NCBI GenBank assembly: GCA_902762905.1
Contig: CACWQE010000028.1
Location: 1-32,971, forward strand
From: an uncultured Lachnospiraceae bacterium
Lineage (GTDB): Bacteria; Bacillota; Clostridia; Lachnospirales; Lachnospiraceae
Direction of reading: 5' to 3'
Length of the DNA stretch: 32,971 nt
A program made the translations under genes and the position numbers. Of the stretch, positions 16,630-26,386 are shown piece after piece. The stretch's first letter is position 1; each line of letters starts with the position of its first letter. The notes below the pieces were generated by a model. That model was not told the origin of the DNA and made no database searches. It saw only the letters and a list, made by a program, of their open reading frames with translations.

Positions 16630-19302
16630 TTGGCTAATTCAAAAGGCAAATCAACAAATTCAAATAATAAATCTACTCGTAGTAATTCGAATACCAGGAG
16701 CAGAACTGAGAATACTTCTAAGAAAAAGACGGAGCCTGCATCAAGAAAGAAAGCGGAACCGATCGAGGAGGAAGAGATTTCTTATGCATCAGAGATCGTA
16801 ATATGGGTGATCGGAGCTGTGATGCTGATTATTGAACTGGGTAACTTTGGTCTATGTGGTGCAGTCAGCTATGTGAGCAAATTCTTCTTTGGTGTATTCG
16901 GTATTATTGAATATGTATTGCCGGTTGCGGTTATGTTTGCAGCATTTTTCTTACATATTAATGAGTATAAGAGGCGGGCTGTGAATAAGGTTGTGTTTGG
17001 TTCGTTTGTGTTGCTGTGTATTGGTATGCTGGGACAACTTGCATCCGGAATTGATAAGTATGATTTTGTACATATGTTTTCGGAAGGATTTGATGATCAG
17101 CGTGGTGGTGGAATTGTATGTGGTTCGCTGGCATACCTATTACAGACCGCTGTTGGACAGATTGGAACCTATATTATTATTATAGTGGCTATTATTATCT
17201 GTGTTGTATTGTTTGCGGAAGTTTCTGTGATCGATCTGATGCAAGGGGTATTTGGCACGATTGCAGATGTTCATCGGGATGGATGTGATTATGAGGAGAT
17301 AGAGGAAGAAGAGGAAGTAGAACGTCCAGCTCGTCGGAGACGAAAGACAACGGGGTATGAAGAGATTGTGAAGGAAGATTATCCTGAGAGGGACGAGGTG
17401 TTTACGGAGCGAAAGAAACCTTCCGTATTGGAATCTATTTCGGTACTTCCTGCGGATGCAGATCAGGGAATTCTGCCGTCGAAGGAGTCGGAATCCCTTC
17501 CACTTAATGAGGAAGTACATGAGATTACGATGACATATGATCTGAATCTGCCGGGGGAACATATGGAATCTGCAACAGATCATATAGAGGATGGGGCGAA
17601 GGCACCTGCCAGACGCCGACGTAAATCAGCAAAGAAGAATGTTGTACCGGAAGTGTTGCCAGAGCGGGAACAGACGGTTCAGACTAAGACACAGACAGTT
17701 TCTCAACCAGAAATGTCACAGCCGGAGAGCTCTGTCAATGCAAAAGCAGATACCCTTGCAATGGAGAATAAAACGGCTGCTACCGTGGAGAATATGTCTG
17801 CAAAGGAAGTAGGTAACAGTGACCATACCTACCAGTTTCCACCTTTGGAGTTACTTAAGAAGGGCAAGACACAGGCAGCAGAGAAAGAAGATCTGATCCG
17901 GCAGAATGCAGTGAAACTGCAGGAGGTTCTGAAAAGTTTTGGTGTTAATGTCACAATGACGAATTATAGCTGTGGCCCATCGGTTACCCGATATGAGATG
18001 GTGCCGGAACAAGGTGTTAAGGTAAGCAAGATTACCGGGCTTGCAGATGATATTATGATGAATCTTGCAGCACAGAGTATCCGGATTGAGGCACCGATTC
18101 CGGGCAAGTCTGCAGTCGGAATTGAGATACCGAATGCAAAACGAAGCGGTGTTGGGTTCCGGGAGTTGATCGATACGGAGAAGTTCATCAAACATCCTTC
18201 GAAGATTGCATTTGCGGTTGGTAAAGATATTGAAGGTAATGTTGTAGTTGAGGACATTGCAAAGATGCCCCACCTGTTGATCGCGGGTGCGACAGGTTCT
18301 GGTAAGTCAGTCTGTACCAATACACTGATCATGAGTATTCTTTATAAGGCAAGACCGGATGAAGTGAAGCTGATTCTGATCGATCCGAAGCAGGTGGAAT
18401 TGAAGGTGTACAATGGCATTCCTCATTTATTAACACCAGTTGTTACGGATCCGAAGAAAGCTGCAGGAGCTCTTAACTGGGCGGTGGCAGAGATGACCAA
18501 GCGATATCAGATGTTTTCGGAATGCAATGTCCGGAATATTCAGGGATATAACGAGAAAGTCCGTGAGGTGCAGGAATCCGGCAAGATAGAGGAAGAAAAA
18601 CTGGAGAAAATGCCACAGATCGTCATTATTGTAGACGAGTTAGCAGATCTTATGATGGTTGCGAAGGCAGAGGTGGAAGAGGCGATTGTACGTCTTGCAC
18701 AGTTAGCCAGAGCGGCAGGTATTCATTTAGTTATTGCCACACAGAGACCTTCCGTGGACGTTGTAACTGGACTGATCAAAGCAAATGTGCCGTCACGAAT
18801 CGCTTTGTCGGTATCCTCTGGGGTAGATTCACGAACGATTATCGATAGTGTAGGTGCAGAGAAGTTACTTGGTAACGGTGATATGTTATTCTATCCGACG
18901 ATGTATCCAAAGCCATTGCGTGTACAGGGTGCTTACATATCGGATGATGAGGTAATTAATGTGGTAGAATACTTGAAAGCACAGAATGGTGAGACGACCT
19001 ATAGTGAAGAGGTGACGACACAGATCACATCTTCGAGTTCATCAGCAACCGCCATTGGTGGTGGTTCGTCGGAGAACGAGAGAGATGAATATTTTGTGCA
19101 GGCCGGCAAGTTCATTATCGACAAGAACAAAGCATCCATTGGTATGCTACAGCGTATGTTCAAGATTGGATTCAACCGGGCTGCAAGAATTATGGATCAG
19201 TTGTTTGAAGCCGGAGTGGTCGGACCGGAAGAGGGAACAAAACCGCGTCAGGTGTTGATGAGTGAAGAACAATTTGAGGAATATATAGATGAATATTTCT
19301 AG
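16630..19302 (+). CDS. ftsK: DNA translocase FtsK/SpoIIIE
   Basis: FtsK/SpoIIIE is a membrane-anchored hexameric motor that pumps chromosomal DNA through the division or sporulation septum. The start is TTG at 16630: GGGAGG (16616-16621) lies 8 bases upstream, and both nearby ATGs (16622, 16626) are in other frames. The 890-residue protein has a basic, Ser/Asn-rich N-terminus, about four membrane segments (roughly residues 55-200), a charged low-complexity linker (about 210-395), then the RecA-like motor with Walker A GATGSGKS (553-560) and Walker B VIIVDELADLM (Asp669-Glu670). The C-terminal winged-helix gamma domain (from DEYFVQAGKFI) recognises orienting sequences. It lies 109 bases after tepA and is probably co-transcribed. 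I see no clear terminator after it. Confidence 0.96.
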   Translation: MANSKGKSTNSNNKSTRSNSNTRSRTENTSKKKTEPASRKKAEPIEEEEISYASEIVIWVIGAVMLIIELGNFGLCGAVSYVSKFFFGVFGIIEYVLPVAVMFAAFFLHINEYKRRAVNKVVFGSFVLLCIGMLGQLASGIDKYDFVHMFSEGFDDQRGGGIVCGSLAYLLQTAVGQIGTYIIIIVAIIICVVLFAEVSVIDLMQGVFGTIADVHRDGCDYEEIEEEEEVERPARRRRKTTGYEEIVKEDYPERDEVFTERKKPSVLESISVLPADADQGILPSKESESLPLNEEVHEITMTYDLNLPGEHMESATDHIEDGAKAPARRRRKSAKKNVVPEVLPEREQTVQTKTQTVSQPEMSQPESSVNAKADTLAMENKTAATVENMSAKEVGNSDHTYQFPPLELLKKGKTQAAEKEDLIRQNAVKLQEVLKSFGVNVTMTNYSCGPSVTRYEMVPEQGVKVSKITGLADDIMMNLAAQSIRIEAPIPGKSAVGIEIPNAKRSGVGFRELIDTEKFIKHPSKIAFAVGKDIEGNVVVEDIAKMPHLLIAGATGSGKSVCTNTLIMSILYKARPDEVKLILIDPKQVELKVYNGIPHLLTPVVTDPKKAAGALNWAVAEMTKRYQMFSECNVRNIQGYNEKVREVQESGKIEEEKLEKMPQIVIIVDELADLMMVAKAEVEEAIVRLAQLARAAGIHLVIATQRPSVDVVTGLIKANVPSRIALSVSSGVDSRTIIDSVGAEKLLGNGDMLFYPTMYPKPLRVQGAYISDDEVINVVEYLKAQNGETTYSEEVTTQITSSSSSATAIGGGSSENERDEYFVQAGKFIIDKNKASIGMLQRMFKIGFNRAARIMDQLFEAGVVGPEEGTKPRQVLMSEEQFEEYIDEYF

Positions 19303-19406
19303 AAGTCTTTATTACATAGTAGAGGTTTCGAATATTAAGAATGTACTTATTTTCGTTAAGTTTAAAAGAAATACGGATAATTTATGCAATCATTTGTCTT
19401 TCTTGG

Positions 19407-19435
19407 TTGACGGAAATCAAATATATCGTTACAAT
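19407..19435 (+). promoter_or_regulatory. Promoter of the fhs-folD-rimO-pgsA operon
   Basis: TTGACG (19407-19412), exactly 17 bases, then TACAAT (19430-19435) gives a strong sigma-A-type promoter. The start point would be near 19442, about 38 bases before the fhs ATG. The preceding 19303-19406 holds no gene. Confidence 0.8.
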
Positions 19436-19479
19436 GTGACGAAAGATAAAAGGATAACAATGCAGGAGGATATACAATT

Positions 19480-21147
19480 ATGAAGACAGATATTGAGATC
19501 GCACAGGAAGCACAAATGGTTCATGTGAAAGAGGTAGCAGCAAAGTTAGACATTGCTGAAGAGGAATTGGATCTTTATGGAAAGTACAAAGCAAAACTTT
19601 CTGATGAATTGATCCACCGGATTGAGAACAACCCGGATGGTAAGCTTGTATTAGTAACCGCAATCAATCCAACACCGGCAGGAGAAGGCAAGACAACGGT
19701 AACAGTAGGTCTTGGTCAGGCACTTGGCAAGATGGGGAAGAAAGCGTCGATCGCTCTTCGTGAGCCATCCCTTGGACCGTGTTTTGGTATCAAAGGCGGA
19801 GCGGCAGGTGGTGGATATTCCCAGGTTGTTCCAATGGAAGATCTGAATCTTCATTTTACCGGTGATTTTCATGCAATCACATCTGCTAATAACCTGTTAG
19901 CGGCTATGTTAGATAATCATATTCAGCAGGGCAATGCATTGAATATCGATACGAGACAGATCGTTTGGAAACGTTGTATGGATATGAATGACCGTGTACT
20001 TCGTAATATCGTAGTTGGATTAGGAAGTAAAATGGATGGTTATGTGCGAGAGGATCATTTTGTAATCTCTGTTGCGTCAGAGATTATGGCAATTCTCTGC
20101 CTTGCAAATGATATGGATGATCTGAAAGATAAGTTATCTAAGATCATTGTTGCTTATACCGTAGATGGCAAGCCTGTAACAGCGGCTGATTTGAAGGCAG
20201 TAGGTGCTATGGCAGCGTTATTAAAGGATGCATTGAAGCCTAATATGATCCAGACGTTAGAGCATACACCTGCATTTGTCCATGGTGGACCATTTGCAAA
20301 TATTGCACATGGATGTAACTCTGTTCGTGCAACAAAGCTTGCATTGAAGCTTTCTGATATCGTAGTGACAGAGGCGGGATTCGGTGCCGACCTTGGTGCA
20401 GAGAAGTTCTTGGATATCAAATGCCGGAAAGCAGGTATTTCTCCGGATGCGATCGTATTGGTTGCTACAGTTCGTGCCCTAAAATATAATGGTGGAGTTG
20501 CTAAGGCAGACCTTAGTAATGAGAATGTGGAAGCACTTAAGAAAGGTATTGTGAACTTAGAAAAGCATATTGAGAACTTACAGCAGTTTGGTGTTCCAAT
20601 CGTTGTAACATTGAATCAGTTTATTACGGACTCTGAGGCAGAGCTTGCTTATGTCAAAGAATTTGTAGAGAGTAAAGGATGCGACTTTGCACTTGCCCAG
20701 GTTTGGGAAAAGGGTGGCGAAGGCGGACTTGCGTTAGCAGAGAAGGTTGTTGACATTTTAGAGAACAAGAAAGCAGACTTTAAGATGCTTTATGAGGATG
20801 ATATGTCATTAGAGGATAAGATCCATACGATCGCTACGAAAATCTATGGTGCGGATGGCGTGAATTATACAGCAGCTGCTAAGAAACAATTAGATAAGAT
20901 CACATCACTTGGATATGGTAATCTTCCGGTATGTATGGCGAAGACACAGTATTCATTATCTGATGATCAGACAAAGCTTGGAAGACCAACCGGATTTGAT
21001 ATCAATGTAAGAGATGTCTATGTGAATGCAGGTGCTGGATTTGTCGTTGCAATTACCGGTTCTATTATGACAATGCCAGGACTTCCTAAGGTTCCTGCCG
21101 CAGAGAATATTGACGTAGTAGATGATAAGATTGTTGGTTTGTTCTAA
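19480..21147 (+). CDS. fhs: Formate-tetrahydrofolate ligase
   Basis: This enzyme joins formate to tetrahydrofolate using ATP, giving 10-formyl-THF for purines, formyl-methionine and, in acetogens, the methyl branch of the Wood-Ljungdahl pathway. The 555-residue length is normal for the family. Signatures are the P-loop TPAGEGKTT (residues 65-73), [18 protein letters not shown], and [18 protein letters not shown] (19464-19469) lies 10 bases before the ATG. folD follows 58 bases later, so the operon makes 10-formyl-THF and interconverts it with methylene-THF. No acetyl-CoA synthase genes are in the window, so an acetogenic role cannot be claimed. Confidence 0.98.
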   Translation: MKTDIEIAQEAQMVHVKEVAAKLDIAEEELDLYGKYKAKLSDELIHRIENNPDGKLVLVTAINPTPAGEGKTTVTVGLGQALGKMGKKASIALREPSLGPCFGIKGGAAGGGYSQVVPMEDLNLHFTGDFHAITSANNLLAAMLDNHIQQGNALNIDTRQIVWKRCMDMNDRVLRNIVVGLGSKMDGYVREDHFVISVASEIMAILCLANDMDDLKDKLSKIIVAYTVDGKPVTAADLKAVGAMAALLKDALKPNMIQTLEHTPAFVHGGPFANIAHGCNSVRATKLALKLSDIVVTEAGFGADLGAEKFLDIKCRKAGISPDAIVLVATVRALKYNGGVAKADLSNENVEALKKGIVNLEKHIENLQQFGVPIVVTLNQFITDSEAELAYVKEFVESKGCDFALAQVWEKGGEGGLALAEKVVDILENKKADFKMLYEDDMSLEDKIHTIATKIYGADGVNYTAAAKKQLDKITSLGYGNLPVCMAKTQYSLSDDQTKLGRPTGFDINVRDVYVNAGAGFVVAITGSIMTMPGLPKVPAAENIDVVDDKIVGLF

Positions 21148-21205
21148 TTTTAGATAGAATTGTTTGATTCATAAATGAAGTTCGAATGACAAGGAGGACA
21201 TAAGT

Positions 21206-22054
21206 ATGGCAGAATTAATCGATGGCAAAGCAATCAGCAAACAGATCAAAGATGAATTAAAGGAACAAGTTGCGGCTCTGAAACAACAGGGCAAGGAAAT
21301 TGGAATGGCAGTCATTCAGGTGGGAAATGATCCGGCTTCCTCTGTGTATGTTGGCAACAAGAAGAAAGCGTGTGAATATATCGGAATCCGTTCCGAAAGT
21401 TATGAGCTTCCGGAAGAGACGACACAGGAAGAACTGCTTACATTGATTGACAAGTTGAATCAGGATGATAAGATTCATGGAATCTTAGTACAGCTTCCGG
21501 TTCCAAAACATATTGATGAGGATACCATTATTAAAGCTATTTCTCCTAAGAAGGATGTCGATGGGTTCCATCCGCAAAGTGTAGGAGCACTGACAATCGG
21601 TCAGCCAGGTTTTGTATCCTGTACACCGGCTGGAATCATTCAGTTGCTAAAGAGAAGCGGAGTAGAGATTGAAGGAAAAGAATGTGTTGTGATTGGAAGA
21701 AGCAATATTGTCGGCAAGCCAATGGCGTTACTTCTGTTAAGAGAGAATGGAACTGTAACCATTACACATTCCCGTACAAAGAACCTGAAAGAAGTATGTA
21801 AGCGTGCAGATATCTTAGTGGTTGCAATCGGCAGACCAAAGATGATTGATGCATCTTATGTCAAGGAGGGTGCGGTAGTCATTGATGTAGGAATCCATCG
21901 GAATGAGAATAACAAGCTTTGTGGTGATGTGGACTTTGACAGTGTGGAACCGGTTGCATCGAAGATCACACCAGTTCCAGGAGGAGTTGGTCCGATGACA
22001 ATTGCCATGCTGATGCATAACTGCGTGGAAGCAGCAACGATGTTTGGTGAATAG
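21206..22054 (+). CDS. folD: Methylene-THF dehydrogenase / methenyl-THF cyclohydrolase
   Basis: This bifunctional cytoplasmic enzyme interconverts 5,10-methylene-, methenyl- and 10-formyl-THF with NAD(P). The 282-residue length is typical. The catalytic Tyr-x3-Lys is SVYVGNKKKACE (Tyr48, Lys52). Substrate-binding QLPVP and DVDGFHP, the dinucleotide motif GRSNIVGKP, and the C-terminal PVPGGVGPMTIAM are all present. AAGGAGG lies about 8 bases before the ATG. It works directly with the upstream fhs product. Its stop codon abuts the rimO start region, which suggests translational coupling. Confidence 0.98.
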   Translation: MAELIDGKAISKQIKDELKEQVAALKQQGKEIGMAVIQVGNDPASSVYVGNKKKACEYIGIRSESYELPEETTQEELLTLIDKLNQDDKIHGILVQLPVPKHIDEDTIIKAISPKKDVDGFHPQSVGALTIGQPGFVSCTPAGIIQLLKRSGVEIEGKECVVIGRSNIVGKPMALLLLRENGTVTITHSRTKNLKEVCKRADILVVAIGRPKMIDASYVKEGAVVIDVGIHRNENNKLCGDVDFDSVEPVASKITPVPGGVGPMTIAMLMHNCVEAATMFGE

Positions 22055-22063
22055 GTGAAATAT

Positions 22064-23389
22064 ATGATTCAGATTTTATTTGTATCCCTTGGCTGTGACA
22101 AGAATCTGGTTGACAGTGAAGTTATGTTGGGACTTTTAGAAGATAAGGGATATGCAATTACCAACGAAGAGAAAGAAGCGGATGTTGTTGTGATCAATAC
22201 TTGCTGCTTCATTGGGGATGCTAAGGAAGAGAGTATTGAGAACATCATTGAGATGGGTAAATTAAAACAGACCGGTAAGCTGAAGGCTTTGATCGTAACC
22301 GGATGTCTGGCACAGCGTTACAAGGATGAGATCCAGGCAGAGCTTCCAGAGGTGGATGCAATTGTCGGAACAACGGCAACAGAAGCGATTGTAGAAGCAG
22401 TGGAAGAGACCTTGAAAGGAAAAGGATATACGCATTTTGAAGATATCAATTATCTTCCGCCGAGTCATACGAAGCGTGTGATCACATCCGGGACGTATAT
22501 GGGATATCTTAAGATTGCAGAAGGCTGTGACAAGCACTGCACATATTGTATTATTCCGAAAGTCCGTGGTAATTACCGGAGTGTACCGATGCCGGATCTG
22601 ATCGAGCAGGCGAAGTATCTGGTAGAGAACGGAATTACAGAGCTATGCTTAGTTGCGCAGGAGACAACGGTATATGGCGTGGATATCTATGGTAAGAAGA
22701 TGTTACCAGAATTATTGCATGAGCTTTCTAAGATAGAAGATCTGCAATGGATTCGTCTGCTTTACTGTTATCCGGAAGAGATTACGCCAGAATTGATCTA
22801 CGAGATCCGGGATAATGCGAAAGTATGCCATTATATTGATATGCCATTGCAGCATTGTGAAGACAGTATTTTGAAACGGATGGGAAGAAGAACGACGAAG
22901 GAAGAGATTCTGAATACGATTCGGATGATCCGTAAGGAGATACCGGACATTGTACTTCGTACATCCCTGATCGCAGGATTTCCGGGAGAGACACAGGAGG
23001 AACACGAAGCATTGCTTGCATTTATCGATGAGGTGGAATTTAACCGGTTAGGGGTATTTACCTATTCACCGGAAGAAGGAACACCGGCTGCAGCATTTGA
23101 AGATCAGGTACCGGAAGAGACGAAAGAGACCTGGCGGGATGAGATCATGGCATTACAACAGGAGATATCCTATGATCTGAATAGTGCATTAGTCGGTAAA
23201 CAGATGCGGGTGATCGTAGATGGTTATATATACAAGGATCAGATGTATATGTGCCGGTCTTATATGGATGCACCGGGAATTGATGGGTGTGTGTTTGTTG
23301 CATCAGAGGAAGAATTATTGTCCGGAGATTTCATTGATGTGAAGGTGACGGATTTTAATGAATATGATTTGATAGGAGAGAGAGTATGA
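22064..23389 (+). CDS. rimO: Ribosomal protein uS12 methylthiotransferase RimO
   Basis: RimO is a radical-SAM enzyme that adds a methylthio group to the conserved aspartate (Asp88 in E. coli) of ribosomal protein S12, using two Fe-S clusters. The N-terminal cluster domain has Cys11 (SLGCDKN), Cys47 (INTCCF; a second Cys follows at 48) and the GCLAQRY Cys. The radical-SAM motif is CDKHCTYC (Cys155, 159, 162). A C-terminal TRAM-type domain ends the protein. SLGCDKNLVDSE is more typical of RimO than of MiaB. I prefer ATG 22064 (441 residues; GGTGA about 5 bases upstream), though GTG 22055, which directly abuts the folD stop, is possible and would add three residues. Its stop overlaps the pgsA ATG by 4 bases. 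Confidence 0.95.
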   Translation: MIQILFVSLGCDKNLVDSEVMLGLLEDKGYAITNEEKEADVVVINTCCFIGDAKEESIENIIEMGKLKQTGKLKALIVTGCLAQRYKDEIQAELPEVDAIVGTTATEAIVEAVEETLKGKGYTHFEDINYLPPSHTKRVITSGTYMGYLKIAEGCDKHCTYCIIPKVRGNYRSVPMPDLIEQAKYLVENGITELCLVAQETTVYGVDIYGKKMLPELLHELSKIEDLQWIRLLYCYPEEITPELIYEIRDNAKVCHYIDMPLQHCEDSILKRMGRRTTKEEILNTIRMIRKEIPDIVLRTSLIAGFPGETQEEHEALLAFIDEVEFNRLGVFTYSPEEGTPAAAFEDQVPEETKETWRDEIMALQQEISYDLNSALVGKQMRVIVDGYIYKDQMYMCRSYMDAPGIDGCVFVASEEELLSGDFIDVKVTDFNEYDLIGERV

Positions 23390-23946
23390 ATTTACCAAAC
23401 AAATTAACGATTTTAAGAACGATTTTAATTCCGTTTTTCCTTGTGGCTATGTTATGGGATGCTGTGCCATATGGCAACTGGATTGCACTGGTGATCTTTG
23501 CAATCGCATCACTTACTGATATGTTAGATGGAAAGATTGCTAGAAAGTATAATCTGGTTACGAACTTTGGTAAGTTCATGGACCCGCTGGCAGATAAGCT
23601 GTTAGTGTCTTCTGCTATGATTGCATTTGTTGAGCTTGGTAGAATTCCATGCTGGATCGTAATTGTTATTATTGCAAGAGAGTTCATTATCAGTGGGTTC
23701 CGTCTGGTTGCAGCTGATAACGGCATTGTAATTGCGGCAGGAATCTGGGGTAAAGTGAAGACAGCAGAGCAGATGGTGATGCTGTGTATTCTCCTGGCTG
23801 ATTTTGGAAGCATTTTTCCAAATGCAGCATCCGGAATTACACTATTTGAGAACATCTTGATCTATATTGCATTAATTCTGACGATCGTATCTTTACTGGA
23901 TTATCTGATCCATAACAAGGAAGTTTTGGCAGAAAATAATAAATAG
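23386..23946 (+). CDS. pgsA: CDP-diacylglycerol-glycerol-3-phosphate 3-phosphatidyltransferase
   Basis: PgsA is a membrane enzyme that makes phosphatidylglycerol phosphate from CDP-diacylglycerol, the committed step to phosphatidylglycerol. The 186-residue protein has several hydrophobic helices and an exact CDP-alcohol phosphotransferase motif, D-G-x2-A-R-x8-G-x3-D-x3-D: Asp48, Gly49, Ala52-Arg53, Gly62, Asp66 and Asp70. It starts with MNLPNKLTILRT, typical of PgsA. It overlaps rimO in an ATGA arrangement and ends the fhs operon. The rimO-pgsA pairing is common in Clostridia. Confidence 0.96.
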   Translation: MNLPNKLTILRTILIPFFLVAMLWDAVPYGNWIALVIFAIASLTDMLDGKIARKYNLVTNFGKFMDPLADKLLVSSAMIAFVELGRIPCWIVIVIIAREFIISGFRLVAADNGIVIAAGIWGKVKTAEQMVMLCILLADFGSIFPNAASGITLFENILIYIALILTIVSLLDYLIHNKEVLAENNK

Positions 23947-23955
23947 AAGTTTTCC

Positions 23956-23984
23956 TTGAAATTACGGAACAAAAGTTATACAAT
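23956..23984 (+). promoter_or_regulatory. Promoter of the biotin-dependent decarboxylase operon
   Basis: TTGAAA (23956-23961), a 17-bp spacer and TACAAT (23979-23984) form a good sigma-A-type promoter just after pgsA. The start point would be near 23991. No terminator separates it from pgsA, so read-through is possible. Confidence 0.75.
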
Positions 23985-24001
23985 ACAATTGGCTAAAATT
24001 T

Positions 24002-24021
24002 GGCTTACCTTTTTGTAAGCC
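24002..24021 (+). promoter_or_regulatory. 5'-proximal leader hairpin of the decarboxylase mRNA
   Basis: GGCTTAC (24002-24008) and GTAAGCC (24015-24021) form a perfect 7-bp stem with a CTTTTT loop. It would begin about 10 bases from the predicted mRNA 5' end. No T run follows, so it is not an intrinsic terminator. A role in protecting the 5' end is a guess. Confidence 0.4.
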
Positions 24022-24050
24022 TGATAATAAATTTAAACGGAGGGCTAAAA

Positions 24051-25463
24051 ATGAGCAATAAACTTACGTTGTCAGCAAGTGATCGTATTCATGCATTACT
24101 TGATGACTCAAGTTTCGTTGAAGTTGGTGCTTACGTAACTGCTAGAAATACCGACTTTAACACACAGGATCATGAAACACCGGCAGATGGTGTCGTAACA
24201 GGTTACGGTACAATTGACGGAAGATTAGTGTATGTTTACAGCCAGGATGCTACTGTATTAGGTGGTTCTATTGGTGAGATGCATGCCGCTAAGATTGCTA
24301 AGATCTACGATATGGCACTTAAGATGGGTGCACCAGTAATTGGGTTGGTAGATTGCGCAGGATTAAGATTACAGGAGGCAACTGATTCTTTGAATGCATT
24401 TGGCAGCATTTACCTGAAGCAGTCTATGGCTTCTGGTGTTATTCCACAGATTACCGGAGTATTCGGTGTATGTGGTGGCGGTAGCACGATCATTCCTGGT
24501 TTATCAGATATTACTTTCATGGTAAAAGATAATGCCAAATTATTTGTAAATAGTCCAAATGCTTTGGCTAACAACTATGCAGAGAAGCTTGATACAGCAG
24601 ATGCTGCATATCAGGAGAGCAACAATGCATTAGTAGATGAAGTGTTAGAGGATGATGCTACTGTACTTGGTAGAATCAGACAGGTTGTTGCAATGCTTCC
24701 ATCTAACAATGAAGATGATTCTAATTTTGTTGACTGTGTAGATGATCTGAATCGTGAGATTCCGAACTTAGAAGGTCTTGCAGATGATGCAAGAGCTGTT
24801 CTTACACATATTTCAGACAGCAATGTATTTGTTGAGTTGAAGAAAGAATATGCTAAGGATATGGTAATTGGATTTATTAAGTTGAATGGAACAACCGTTG
24901 GCTGTGTAGCGAATCAGGTTGCTGATGGTGGAGATGTTCTTTCTACCAAGGGTGCTTATATTGCAGCAGAGTTCGTGAACTTCTTAGATGCATTTAATAT
25001 CCCTGTACTTACTTTAACCAATGTCAAAGGTTATAAAGCAACTGTTGCAGAAGAAGCTGGTATGGCTAAGGCAGCAGCGAAGCTTACATATGCATTTGCC
25101 AATGCTACTGTACCTAAGGTTAACCTTGTAATGGGTAACGGTTTAGGAAGTGCATATCTTGCAATGAACTCTAAGTCAATCGGTGCAGATATCGAGTATG
25201 CTTGGCCAACTGCTAAGATTGGAACAATGGAGCCGGATATGGCAGTTAAGATCATGTATGCAGACGAGAAAGATGCAGACAAGATTGCAGAAGCAAAAGC
25301 AGAATACACAACTAAGATGTCAAGTGCTATGGCAGCAGCTAAGCGTGGCTATGTAGATGATATTATCGAGGGCGCTGCAACAAGAAAGCGTTTGATCGCT
25401 GCATTTGAGATGCTCTACACAAAGAGAGAAGAGAGACCATTAAAGAAGCATGGTGCAGTATAG
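24051..25463 (+). CDS. Biotin-dependent acyl-CoA carboxyltransferase (MmdA/PccB/12S-like)
   Basis: This subunit should move a carboxyl group between an acyl-CoA and carrier-bound biotin. It has the crotonase-like carboxyltransferase fold of methylmalonyl-CoA decarboxylase alpha, propionyl-CoA carboxylase beta and transcarboxylase 12S. The ATG at 24051 follows CGGAGGG with normal spacing; an upstream in-frame start is rejected because it would run through the leader hairpin. Seen in the 470 residues are RIHALLDDSSFVEVGAYV near the N-terminus, the glycine-rich oxyanion region FGVCGGGSTIIPG, and GSAYLAMNSKSIGADIEYAWP near the C-terminus (read as AYLAMNSK and AWPTAKIG). It is shorter than the usual ~510 residues and has no zinc finger. 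The acyl-CoA (methylmalonyl, malonyl or glutaconyl) cannot be told from sequence. Confidence 0.85.
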   Translation: MSNKLTLSASDRIHALLDDSSFVEVGAYVTARNTDFNTQDHETPADGVVTGYGTIDGRLVYVYSQDATVLGGSIGEMHAAKIAKIYDMALKMGAPVIGLVDCAGLRLQEATDSLNAFGSIYLKQSMASGVIPQITGVFGVCGGGSTIIPGLSDITFMVKDNAKLFVNSPNALANNYAEKLDTADAAYQESNNALVDEVLEDDATVLGRIRQVVAMLPSNNEDDSNFVDCVDDLNREIPNLEGLADDARAVLTHISDSNVFVELKKEYAKDMVIGFIKLNGTTVGCVANQVADGGDVLSTKGAYIAAEFVNFLDAFNIPVLTLTNVKGYKATVAEEAGMAKAAAKLTYAFANATVPKVNLVMGNGLGSAYLAMNSKSIGADIEYAWPTAKIGTMEPDMAVKIMYADEKDADKIAEAKAEYTTKMSSAMAAAKRGYVDDIIEGAATRKRLIAAFEMLYTKREERPLKKHGAV

Positions 25464-25477
25464 AGAGGAGTAGCCAT

Positions 25478-26368
25478 ATGAAAATGAAAAAGATTGTTTT
25501 ATTGTTTTCTATGATTGCTGTTTTCTTTTGTTTGACCGCCTGCAGTAGTGGGCAGGAAGCTGTAACTTTTGAATATACGGACACAGATATTGTTTCCGAT
25601 ACGGTATATCAGGCATATAACATGCAGACTGTAAGTGATGCGTATCGCGCATATCTTGCAGACAATGATGATCCAATGGCTGAGGTATTGTTGACAGGAA
25701 TTTCGAACATGGATAATGCGAAGAAAGACTGTGGCGAGTTCAAAGGCTATCGTTCGAAAGAAGACGGAAGCACAATCATGTATGATTTTAGCAGACTGCA
25801 GAATTCCGAAGACGAGACTGCACAGGATGATTTTCTTACATTCATCAGTATGTTAGATTATACGATTGAAGAGAACAATGGAAATGTAACAGTGAATGTC
25901 AAGGCTGTATATGACAAACATGATGTTGAGTACAGTTTTGTATATGAAGAGAATAGTGCTTATGCATATTCTTATGAATTGACAGGCCAGAGCGTATCTC
26001 CATATCAGGTGAAAGAGATTACCGCTACACCAGATTATTCATTTGGTGAGATTATGGGTAAGGCAGCAGCTAATACATTAATGGGAATGGGTACCGTATT
26101 TATCGTATTGATCTTCATTTCCCTGATCATTGGTCGTCTGTCAAGTATTAATGCGTTGGTAGTGAAGCTGACATCCGGTAAGAAGGATAAAGAAGAGGCA
26201 ACACCAGTTGCAGCAACTGCTCCACAGGTACAGACAGCAACAGCAAACCCAATGGATGATGCACAGTTAGTAGCAGTAATTACTGCCGCTGTAACCGCAG
26301 CAAATGAAGCAGCAGGTGGAACAGATTCCTTAGTTGTTCGTTCTATCCGCAAAGCAAAGAGATATTAA
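25478..26368 (+). CDS. Lipoprotein-OadG fusion (gamma-type subunit of a Na+-pumping decarboxylase)
   Basis: OadG subunits are small single-pass proteins that hold the membrane pump and the soluble carboxyltransferase together. This one is 296 residues, about three times the usual size. It begins with a lipoprotein signal (hydrophobic run, then LTAC with Cys22). An extracytoplasmic domain of about 170 residues follows, which I do not recognise. The OadG part has one membrane helix (about residues 200-222, MGTVFIVLIFISLIIG), an Ala/Pro/Thr linker, and a tail ending AVITAAVTAANEAAGG...VVRSIRKAKR. Lipid-anchored outside, one span, tail inside matches the N-out topology of OadG. GAGAGGAG lies 7 bases before the ATG, and the gap to the upstream gene is 14 bases. 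It is called OadG from the tail and the operon context. Confidence 0.82.
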   Translation: MKMKKIVLLFSMIAVFFCLTACSSGQEAVTFEYTDTDIVSDTVYQAYNMQTVSDAYRAYLADNDDPMAEVLLTGISNMDNAKKDCGEFKGYRSKEDGSTIMYDFSRLQNSEDETAQDDFLTFISMLDYTIEENNGNVTVNVKAVYDKHDVEYSFVYEENSAYAYSYELTGQSVSPYQVKEITATPDYSFGEIMGKAAANTLMGMGTVFIVLIFISLIIGRLSSINALVVKLTSGKKDKEEATPVAATAPQVQTATANPMDDAQLVAVITAAVTAANEAAGGTDSLVVRSIRKAKRY

Positions 26369-26386
26369 TTTAGGAGGAATTATAAT

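Noticed and set aside
16553..16801. Small + strand open frame overlapping the ftsK start
   Set aside because: Most of it is the basic N-terminus of FtsK read in another frame, and it has no good start site.
17851..18332. Minus-strand open frames of 122-140 codons inside ftsK
   Set aside because: They lie opposite the strongly conserved motor domain and show no recognisable protein.
24002..24021. Hairpin considered as a terminator for pgsA
   Set aside because: The stem is not followed by a T run, and it lies downstream of a good promoter, so it belongs to the leader of the next operon.
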